A DNA stretch of 6,266 nt from Desulfobacteraceae bacterium. GTDB taxonomy: Bacteria; Desulfobacterota; DSM-4660; Desulfatiglandales; Desulfatiglandaceae. Shown piece after piece: positions 1-5,822 of the stretch. Every line of letters starts with the position of its first letter. Within the stretch, counting starts at the first letter, position 1. Both the position numbers and the translations under genes were made by a program. The notes below the pieces were generated by a model. That model was not told where the DNA came from. It searched no databases and saw only the letters and a program-made list of their open reading frames with translations. Location: assembly GCA_030642205.1 (NCBI GenBank), contig DAOWOF010000145.1, forward strand, positions 1 to 6,266, written 5' to 3'.

Positions 1-997
1 ATCTATGGATAGTGAAGTTGTCCTGCATCTAATTGCCAAGAATCTTGACAAGGGTCTGGAACAGGCCATGCGTTATACTATGGACAGGATCGAAGGCGCC
101 TACTCCATTATACTCTCAACCGAGGATACTATAATGGCGACTAGGGATCCGGGAGGATTTAGGCCTCTTTGTCTGGGAAGATTAAATTCCGGTTATGTTC
201 TCTCATCCGAAACATGTGCCTTTGACCTGGTAGAAGCAGAATTTATCAGGGATATTGAGCCAGGGGAAATATTAACTATTAATAAAAGCGGACTCAAAAG
301 CTGCGCATCAAACAAAAAAACACGCACATCTCAATGTATTTTTGAATTAATCTACTTCTCACGTCCCGACAGCAATGTTTTTGGACAAAATGTATACCTT
401 TTCCGTAAAAAACAGGGGGAACTGCTAGCCAAAGAATTCCCAATGGATGTGGATCTGGTCATGCCTTTTCCGGATTCAGGCAATTATGCGGCCATTGGTT
501 ATGCACAAGCCTCGGGGATTCCTTTGGAAATGGGAGTTATTAGAAACCATTATGTTGGAAGGACATTTATTCAGCCATCTCAAAGCATGCGTGACTTTGC
601 AGTGCAAGTCAAACTCAATCCTGTCAAAGAGATTATACGCAACAAACGGGTGCTGATTATTGAGGATTCCATTATTCGCGGGACCACGGCCAAAACCAGA
701 ATTCAATCCTTACGAAGGATAGGCGCCAGAGAGATACACATGCTTGTCAGTTGTCCGCCTCATTGTTATGCCTGTCATTACGGGATAGATTTTTCAACCA
801 AAGGGGAATTAATTGCCGCAGGAAAAACAGTAGAGGAAATTCGGGAGTTTATTGGCCTGGACAGTCTTGGCTATCTTGGCCTGGATAATTTGGTTCAAGC
901 CACTCATATTCCAAAGGAAGAACTCTGTTTTGCTTGCTTTGATGGGAATTATCCCGTGCCGATTGACGAACATTTTACTAAATATTGCCTGGAATAG
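1..997 (+). CDS. purF: Amidophosphoribosyltransferase PurF, 5'-truncated by window edge
   Basis: PurF catalyses the first committed step of de novo purine synthesis: PRPP plus glutamine gives 5-phosphoribosylamine, in the cytoplasm. The reading frame is open to the left edge (codon phase starts at base 2), so the ATG at 5-7 is an internal methionine. About 130-140 N-terminal residues, including the catalytic cysteine of the glutaminase domain, are missing. Counting from that Met, residues 1-95 are the end of the class II glutaminase domain (RDPGGFRPL, LSSETCAFD). Residues 111 onward are the phosphoribosyltransferase domain, with CIFELIYFSRPDS, the YVGRTFIQPSQ segment and the PRPP loop VLIIEDSIIRGTT (216-228). 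Cysteines 111, 257, 308 and 311 occupy the positions of the four Fe-S ligands of the Bacillus-type enzyme, so a 4Fe-4S cluster is likely. Two additional cysteines, 250 and 254, lie close to C257. The gene ends with TAG and converges on gspE. Identity is very secure. Confidence 0.97.
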   Translation, partial: SMDSEVVLHLIAKNLDKGLEQAMRYTMDRIEGAYSIILSTEDTIMATRDPGGFRPLCLGRLNSGYVLSSETCAFDLVEAEFIRDIEPGEILTINKSGLKSCASNKKTRTSQCIFELIYFSRPDSNVFGQNVYLFRKKQGELLAKEFPMDVDLVMPFPDSGNYAAIGYAQASGIPLEMGVIRNHYVGRTFIQPSQSMRDFAVQVKLNPVKEIIRNKRVLIIEDSIIRGTTAKTRIQSLRRIGAREIHMLVSCPPHCYACHYGIDFSTKGELIAAGKTVEEIREFIGLDSLGYLGLDNLVQATHIPKEELCFACFDGNYPVPIDEHFTKYCLE

Positions 998-1078
998 GAC
1001 TGATGGATTCGTCAATAGCCATTGGCAGCAAGTTGAAACCTGATTGATACTATATCCGGATTGAATTAACCGTGTTCA
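998..1078. other. Convergent intergenic spacer purF / gspE
   Basis: This 81-bp gap separates the stop codons of two convergent genes. A bidirectional terminator would be expected here, but no GC-rich hairpin followed by a T-run is visible on either strand. Termination may be Rho-dependent or rely on structures extending into the coding sequences. Nothing else is recognisable in it. Confidence 0.6.
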
Positions 1079-2776
1079 TTATTGTTGTGTTACTCTAAAG
1101 ATTTCTTCAATTGTAGTGATGCCATCTAATACCTTTTGCGCGCCGTCTTGACGCAAGGTTGCCATGCTATTATGTTCAATGGACTTATTTTTGATTGCGT
1201 TTGCATCAGAGGTTTGCAAAATGAGGCTCTTCATTGTATCGTCCAGCAGCATTAGCTCAAAGATGCCGCATCGTCCATGGTAGCCGGTATTCATGCATAG
1301 GGGGCACCCCTTGCCTCGATGCACAAGCCCATCATTGAGCATTTTCTTGGTTAGGCCTATATTCCTTAGAGATTGTTCATCAGGTATATAGGATTCCCTG
1401 CAATCAGGACAGATTATGCGCACCAGACGCTGGGCAAGAATCGCGATAACCGATGATGTTACTAAAAAGGGTTCAATACCCATATCTATAAGACGGGTAA
1501 CAGCGCTGGCGGCATCGTTGGTATGGAGAGTGGAAAAGACCATATGGCCTGTAAGGGCAGACTGAATGGATATCTCTGCTGTTTCAAGATCTCTTATTTC
1601 TCCTACCAGAATCACATCAGGATCCTGTCGGACAATGGTGCGAAGCCCCTTTGAAAAATTGAGATCAATCTTGTTGTTGACCTGCATTTGGCTGATCCCG
1701 TCTATCTGATATTCTATGGGATCTTCAATTGTAATGATATTAATGTCAGGTTTATTGATGGTGGACAGGGCCGAATATAAGGTGGTGGTCTTTCCGCTCC
1801 CTGTGGGGCCTGTTACCAGTAGTATTCCATAAGCTGAATTGATTATTTGATCAAATTGAGCTTGTAATCCTTGCGGCATTCCCAGATCCGAGACCTCTAA
1901 TAACACATTGGTCTTATCCAATAAACGTAAAACCATTCGTTCACCAAAGGCAGTTGGAAGAGTCGAAACCCTTATATCAATATTTTTATCGGCAATCCTG
2001 GTTTCAATACGGCCATCCTGGGGCAGACGTTTTTCGGCAATATCCATTTTGGCCATGATCTTGATCCTGGAAATTAATGTCGACTGAATATGTTTGGGAG
2101 GCGTTAATTTATCATAAAGGATACCGTCTACACGATAGCGAATTTTGAGCCTGTTTTGAGAAGGTTCAATATGAATATCACTGGCGCGCTCTTTGACTGC
2201 CTGGGAAACCATCAGATTGACCAATTTGATAACCGGTGCATCACTGGTATCCTCCAATAAGTCTCCGGTCATTTCAATTTCGGATATAATAAGATCTGTA
2301 TCATCCTCATTCATGTTTTGGATCACCTGTTCAGCAGAATCACTTTTCATGCCATAAACCAAATTTATGCATTTAAGGATTTCTGCTGAGGAGGCCAGGA
2401 TTGTTTCGATATCATCTGCATCAAGTAATGATTTTAAATCATCCAGGGGTTGAAAGGAAAGCGGATCATTGGTCGCGATAAAGGCTTTATCAGAAGTAAT
2501 TACAGGTACCAATTTATATTGTTTAAGAAACTGGACAGGTATTTCATTGACAAAACCAATGTTCAGATCCTCTGAGGGAAGATGCGTTTTATAGTTTAGA
2601 CCAAACTGGATGCTCAAGGCCTCAAGGAGATTGGCTTCTGTGATGGTTTTTTGGTTAATCAGGATTGCACCCAGGCGACCATTTTTTTCCTCCTGGGTAT
2701 TCAGCCCATCTTGTAAGGCTTCTTCAGAAAGGCCGCATATGCCTGACAAGATTTTTCCTATTAGTTCTTTAATCAT
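1079..2776 (-). CDS. gspE: Type II secretion system ATPase GspE (GspE/PulE family)
   Basis: This is a cytoplasmic hexameric ATPase that powers pseudopilus assembly at the inner membrane. At 565 residues it is full-length. Residues about 1-140 form an N-terminal GspE/MshE-N-type domain, the region that contacts the inner-membrane platform in this family. Residues about 180-300 are the second N-terminal domain with ASDIHIEP (198-205) and RYRVDG (213-218). The ATPase core has Walker A GPTGSGKTTT (323-332), the Asp box ITIEDPIEYQ (348-357), Walker B QDPDVILVGEIRD (384-396) and the His box with H411 and H418. A zinc-binding CPDC (456-459) and CPLC (491-494) pair marks GspE/PilB-type assembly ATPases rather than PilT-type retraction ATPases. 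The ATG at 2774-2776 gives a normal N-terminus, but its upstream bases show no clear Shine-Dalgarno. It lies 32 bp after gspD, probably co-transcribed. PilB is the main alternative; the adjacent GspD-type secretin favours GspE. It is the last gene of the block, with no gspF after it. Confidence 0.95.
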   Translation of the reverse strand: MIKELIGKILSGICGLSEEALQDGLNTQEEKNGRLGAILINQKTITEANLLEALSIQFGLNYKTHLPSEDLNIGFVNEIPVQFLKQYKLVPVITSDKAFIATNDPLSFQPLDDLKSLLDADDIETILASSAEILKCINLVYGMKSDSAEQVIQNMNEDDTDLIISEIEMTGDLLEDTSDAPVIKLVNLMVSQAVKERASDIHIEPSQNRLKIRYRVDGILYDKLTPPKHIQSTLISRIKIMAKMDIAEKRLPQDGRIETRIADKNIDIRVSTLPTAFGERMVLRLLDKTNVLLEVSDLGMPQGLQAQFDQIINSAYGILLVTGPTGSGKTTTLYSALSTINKPDINIITIEDPIEYQIDGISQMQVNNKIDLNFSKGLRTIVRQDPDVILVGEIRDLETAEISIQSALTGHMVFSTLHTNDAASAVTRLIDMGIEPFLVTSSVIAILAQRLVRIICPDCRESYIPDEQSLRNIGLTKKMLNDGLVHRGKGCPLCMNTGYHGRCGIFELMLLDDTMKSLILQTSDANAIKNKSIEHNSMATLRQDGAQKVLDGITTIEEIFRVTQQ

Positions 2777-2808
2777 TGTTTAATCGTTTAAAGAGTTGCA
2801 AAATAAGC

Positions 2809-4950
2809 CTATTTGTTTTTATATAGTTTGATAGCTTTTTCCCTGACTTCGTCTATCTCGTTCTTTTTTTTATCATATACCTTCTGAGCCTCTATTGGAT
2901 TTTCAATAATATGAGGTGTAAGGAAGATAAATAGATTGGTTTTGCTGGTATTATTTTCTCTGCTTTTAAATAGCCAGCCCAGTATCGGTATCTTGCCAAG
3001 CAAAGGCACTTGAGAATCTATTTTATTAAGGCTTTCGTCGATTAAGCCTCCGATTACGATTGTATGCCCGTCTTTAATGATGACTGTGGTCTTGGCTATT
3101 CTCTTACGGGTAGTGGGCAGGCCTATTACCTCTTGCTCATATATTGAAGACACCTCCTGTTCCAGTTTCAGGCGCACAAAGCGCTGTTGGTTTATCTGTG
3201 GTGTTATCTTCAGGGTAACTCCAACATCCTTGAAATCATAATTACTATAATCGTTTCCTGAAGAGGTCTGATCCTGCCTGGTAAGGAATGGTATATTTTT
3301 ACCAACATGGATTTCAGCCTCTTCATTATCTGTAGTCATGATCTGGGGAGTAGATAGCACATGGACATCAGTATCCCCCTGATAAGCCCTTATAACTGCA
3401 GATATAGAAGGCAATGACATTCCTCCAATATTAATGCTTTCTCCCATTATTCCCATGGAGAGGCCTGTGCCAAAGCTTAGGGAACCCTCATTGCTGATAC
3501 CCGGAAATAGCCCTTGAGGGGATATAGAAGATCCAAAAGCGCCGATACTTTTGCCATCCTTGCTGCCTATATTTTCTTTTCCTCCATACCAGCTAACGCC
3601 TAATTGCAAGTTTTTTGTTACACTTACTTCCATAATAAGGGCTTCGATATAGACCATTCTTCTGGGAAGATCCAGTTTTTTGATAACATCTTCCAGGACA
3701 AGATAATCATGTTTATCGGCGGTAATTACCAAAGAATTGGTTGCTGAATCAGCAACAATGTTAACATCTTTTGATACGATGGGAGTTCGTCCTTTTTTTG
3801 ATTTGGATTGTTTGCTGGAAATGGAGGTCAATACCTTGGTAAGATCTTCGGCGTTGGCGTTTTGCAAGTAATACACATGGATACCCCCTGTCCCTCGTGG
3901 TGTTTCCTTATCCAGCAGTTTAATAAGCTGTTTAATCCGGAAGGTATCATTTTCAGAGGCTAAAATAATCAATGAATTTGTTCGCTGATCAGGAATAATT
4001 TTGGCAATCGAGGATGCGAAGGAAAGTCTTTTTCTTTTTATCGAAGTCTTCTTCTGAAAAATAGAGCTGATTGACTTGGCAATAAGCTCAGCATTGGCAT
4101 TCTCCAGGGGTACTATAGATATTATTTCACCGATTCCTTCTATATCTATGGTCTTAATTATTTTTAAAAGCCGTTTAATATTGGATAAAACATCGGTAAT
4201 GATAAGCATGCCAGAGGGAGGGTAAGCAATGATTATACTGCTTTTTGAGATTAGTGGTGTAAAGAGTGTCTTTAATTTACTGGGATCAGCATATTTTAAC
4301 GGGATCAGCTGGGTAACTACTTTATCTTCTGCTGAAAACCTATTGTCTTTAATCCTTGTTTCAATATTTTTGCTACGGGCATACAGGGCAGGGATAATCT
4401 TGATTATATTTCCTGATGGAACAGTGGTATAACCATGTACTTCCAGCACCGATTCAAAGACCCTATAGGCATCTGAAACTGATATCTTGGTAGGAGAAAT
4501 AATGGTTACTTCCCCCTTGACTGCCTTATTAACTACAAAGTTTTTTCCAGTCAGCTCACTGATAAATTTTATGAAGATATGAATATCGACCTGGTCAAAA
4601 TCAATGGTTACAAAACGTTTTTCAGGTGTTGACTTTTTTATATCCTGAACAGCCTGGGCAGTTTTTTTTGGGCTCTCTGGAATCCTGGCCGTGGCAGTTT
4701 TTTTTGTTAAATCTCTTTTTGTTAATGCCTTTGGTTTTGAAAGCTTTTTAATATGAGATGGTTTTTTAGAGGGTAAAACTGTCGGGGCTGAGGGCACCTC
4801 TTTCTTTTTTTTGTCGGGTGTCTCGATTTCCTGGGCTGTGATAGAGGAAACACCTGTCATCCCTGAAATACGAGCGGCTTTTACTGCCGTGACACTGATA
4901 CAGATACTGATAGCGACAAGAATGAATAATGAAGGATATTTTTTAGTCAT
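2809..4950 (-). CDS. gspD: Type II secretion system outer-membrane secretin GspD
   Basis: GspD forms the multimeric outer-membrane channel through which folded exoproteins leave the periplasm. The 713-residue product has a Sec signal peptide (basic start, hydrophobic residues about 8-21, likely cleavage near VKA at 23-25) and no lipobox. A lysine-rich, probably disordered linker (about 41-112) follows. Then come an N0 domain (about 113-190), N1 (about 212-270), N2 (about 277-346), N3 (about 356-428) and the secretin barrel (about 430-682). N1-N3 repeat the ring-building motif: SGMLIIT (246-252), RTNSLIILAS (323-332) and ATNSLVITAD (403-412), with ENANAEL and QNANAED at the start of N2 and N3. 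The barrel shows a Gly-rich gate region (about 466-512), VLSTPQIMTTDNEEAEIHVG (531-550) and the family signature VPLLGKIPILGWLF (648-661). A charged helical tail ends the protein. The ATG at 4948-4950 directly precedes the signal peptide; its Shine-Dalgarno is weak. Presence of N0 and the signature favours GspD over PilQ or type III secretins. Confidence 0.95.
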   Translation of the reverse strand: MTKKYPSLFILVAISICISVTAVKAARISGMTGVSSITAQEIETPDKKKKEVPSAPTVLPSKKPSHIKKLSKPKALTKRDLTKKTATARIPESPKKTAQAVQDIKKSTPEKRFVTIDFDQVDIHIFIKFISELTGKNFVVNKAVKGEVTIISPTKISVSDAYRVFESVLEVHGYTTVPSGNIIKIIPALYARSKNIETRIKDNRFSAEDKVVTQLIPLKYADPSKLKTLFTPLISKSSIIIAYPPSGMLIITDVLSNIKRLLKIIKTIDIEGIGEIISIVPLENANAELIAKSISSIFQKKTSIKRKRLSFASSIAKIIPDQRTNSLIILASENDTFRIKQLIKLLDKETPRGTGGIHVYYLQNANAEDLTKVLTSISSKQSKSKKGRTPIVSKDVNIVADSATNSLVITADKHDYLVLEDVIKKLDLPRRMVYIEALIMEVSVTKNLQLGVSWYGGKENIGSKDGKSIGAFGSSISPQGLFPGISNEGSLSFGTGLSMGIMGESINIGGMSLPSISAVIRAYQGDTDVHVLSTPQIMTTDNEEAEIHVGKNIPFLTRQDQTSSGNDYSNYDFKDVGVTLKITPQINQQRFVRLKLEQEVSSIYEQEVIGLPTTRKRIAKTTVIIKDGHTIVIGGLIDESLNKIDSQVPLLGKIPILGWLFKSRENNTSKTNLFIFLTPHIIENPIEAQKVYDKKKNEIDEVREKAIKLYKNK
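4657..4706 (-). repeat. In-frame 36-bp-spaced direct repeat in gspD linker
   Basis: The 14-mer GGCAGTTTTTTTTG (plus strand) occurs at 4657-4670 and exactly again at 4693-4706, offset by 36 bp (12 codons). It encodes the repeated peptide KKTA(T/Q)A in the lysine-rich linker of GspD. The offset keeps the frame, so copy-number change would alter linker length without breaking the gene. Confidence 0.6.
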
Positions 4951-4976
4951 GACTGATTTCTTTATTTTTATAGTTT

Positions 4977-4982
4977 ATCATA
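4977..4982 (-). promoter_or_regulatory. Possible sigma70 -10 box for gspD
   Basis: On the minus strand the hexamer TATGAT matches TATAAT at five of six positions, about 27 bases before the gspD ATG, leaving room for a roughly 20-nt leader. No convincing -35 hexamer lies 16-18 bp upstream, and there is no TG extension. In such AT-rich sequence this could be chance. Confidence 0.2.
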
Positions 4983-5001
4983 TGAAACAGTTTTCGTCAT
5001 A

Positions 5002-5017
5002 AATTAGGGAGCTAATT
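5002..5017. repeat. Inverted repeat AATTAG-N4-CTAATT upstream of gspD
   Basis: A perfect 6-bp inverted repeat with a 4-bp centre (GGAG on the plus strand) lies 52-67 bases before the gspD start codon. It is just upstream of the possible -10 box, where a dimeric regulator could bind. It is too AT-rich and lacks a T-run to serve as a classical terminator. An operator role is inference only. Confidence 0.3.
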
Positions 5018-5040
5018 CTGCAAAATTTACATTGATTAGA

Positions 5041-5134
5041 TTGATAACCTTGTAAAAAGTCGATTGCCTGTGAGCGCTACGCTCAGACAGACGCTAATCC
5101 ATCAGATTCAATGCTTTTTCAGGAAAGCCATGAA
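5041..5134. repeat. Palindromic MITE-like intergenic element
   Basis: The ends of this 94-bp stretch are imperfect inverted repeats of each other. The left end begins TTGATAACCTTGTAAAAAG. The right end, read on the opposite strand, begins TTCATGGCTTTCCTGAAAAA. Both share TT-AT near the tip and AAAAAG followed closely by ATTG. A hairpin (TGAGCG/CGCTCA, 5071-5085) lies near the centre. The left end resembles a dispersed intergenic motif (TTGAT...GTAAAAAGTC) that I recall from sulfate-reducing Desulfobacterota. I see no clear target-site duplication and no coding sequence, so mobility would have to be supplied in trans. Only one copy is in this window. Confidence 0.4.
5071..5085. repeat. Perfect 6-bp stem hairpin with 3-nt loop
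   Basis: TGAGCG (5071-5076) and CGCTCA (5080-5085) pair perfectly around the loop CTA. Flanking CTG and CAG can extend the stem across a 2-nt bulge. It lies 60-74 bases after the TPR gene stop. A TTTTT run follows only about 11 bases later on the minus strand, so it is a poor intrinsic terminator and more likely the core of the surrounding palindromic element. Confidence 0.6.
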
Positions 5135-5144
5135 TATTACCATT

Positions 5145-5822
5145 TTAACCAACAGCCTCCATTTGAACCATCTCTTTAAATTGCGGGATTGTTCTGAGAT
5201 CTTTCAGATCACGATCCTGCTGTGCCCAATATTTTACTAAGGAATTCAATTTTATAGCCTTTTTCAAATAACTCAAACTCTGGGGAACTTCACCTCTTAT
5301 GGCATACAAACATGCCAGATTATAATACGGATCCACGTAATCCGGTTTGATTGTAATCGCTTTTTTAAAGTTCTTTTGTGCGGCAATAAACTTCTTTTCC
5401 TGGATATAAATTACCCCAAGGTTATTAAGCGCCTGGATATGATTTGAATCAAGACGCAGTACCTCATGGTATTGTTTTTTTGCTTGTCTGGAATGTCCTT
5501 TTTTATAAAACTGGGTTCCTCTGGAAAAAATGGCCTCGGTAGCTAACGACCGTTGAGGTGTTTTAAAAGCCGTTTTCTCGGGCAATTCATCTGTTTGCGG
5601 AAGGATTTCCGCAGTTTTTTCTTCTTTGGTATCCAACCATGAAAAGGTTGCAAAAATAAATAAAACACCTATCATTAAAACAAAAACCATCAGGATCATC
5701 TTGTAGGGGACTATCCTGGGGAATTTATTCTTCCTGGTCATAATTCCGCTATACATCAAACGGCGATCGTCTTTTTCTTTTTGAGCCTTTGTTAAAACAT
5801 CATGAATGTAACTCATTTCCAT
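5145..5822 (-). CDS. GspB-like N-terminus / TPR membrane protein, probable secretin-assembly partner
   Basis: This small bitopic inner-membrane protein has 225 residues from the first ATG. The N-terminus MSYIHDVLTKAQKEK matches the MSYILDALKKAE-type opening typical of GspB/ExeB proteins. A basic stretch leads into one transmembrane helix (about 42-63), then a linker and three TPR units (about 96-129, 130-163, 164-197). It ends in a TPR-capping segment with RDLKDLRTIPQF (204-215). The TPRs should lie in the periplasm. The second ATG (5814-5816) is the better start: it matches the family N-terminus exactly and has GGGA five bases upstream, whereas the first ATG (5820-5822) abuts that GGG. The start overlaps the end of the upstream GspA-like gene, implying translational coupling. 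By context it would partner that protein in carrying or anchoring the GspD secretin at peptidoglycan. That role is inferred; TPRs are generic protein-binding modules and the usual GspB C-terminal domain is not visible. Confidence 0.8.
   Translation of the reverse strand: MEMSYIHDVLTKAQKEKDDRRLMYSGIMTRKNKFPRIVPYKMILMVFVLMIGVLFIFATFSWLDTKEEKTAEILPQTDELPEKTAFKTPQRSLATEAIFSRGTQFYKKGHSRQAKKQYHEVLRLDSNHIQALNNLGVIYIQEKKFIAAQKNFKKAITIKPDYVDPYYNLACLYAIRGEVPQSLSYLKKAIKLNSLVKYWAQQDRDLKDLRTIPQFKEMVQMEAVG

Larger units (their letters stand above)
4951..5144. other. 194-bp intergenic region upstream of gspD
   Basis: This non-coding gap lies between the stop of the TPR gene and the start of gspD, both on the minus strand. 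I find no plausible small ORF in it. It contains, moving towards gspD, a palindromic MITE-like unit (5041-5134), a perfect 6-bp inverted repeat (5002-5017) and an AT-rich stretch with a possible -10 box. Its length suggests that gspD-gspE may have their own promoter rather than depending only on read-through from the gspA-like/TPR pair. Confidence 0.6.

Noticed and set aside
5..7. ATG near the left edge as the purF start codon
   Set aside because: The frame is open to the edge, and the protein would lack the catalytic N-terminal third of PurF. This Met sits where family members have an internal (S/T)-D-(S/T)-E-V segment, so the gene is cut by the window.
476..1015. Minus-strand open frames opposite purF (476-706 and 809-1015)
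   Set aside because: They overlap the conserved phosphoribosyltransferase domain of purF, have no ribosome-binding site or family likeness, and are shadows.
1079..2776. ATPase as type IV pilus PilB or retraction ATPase PilT
   Set aside because: The zinc-binding CPDC/CPLC pair and full N-terminal domains exclude PilT. PilB is possible, but the adjacent GspD-type secretin with N0 and the GspA-like gene favour type II secretion.
4229..4432. Plus-strand open frame opposite gspD (also others at 4811-5002, 447-656 and 852-1043)
   Set aside because: These lie antisense or out of frame within well-supported genes, lack recognisable domains, and arise naturally from codon bias on the opposite strand.
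5061..5090. Hairpin 5071-5085 as an intrinsic terminator for the upstream pair
   Set aside because: The stem is only 6 bp and, in the transcribed direction, the T-run begins about 11 bases after it instead of directly. It fits better as the core of the palindromic element.
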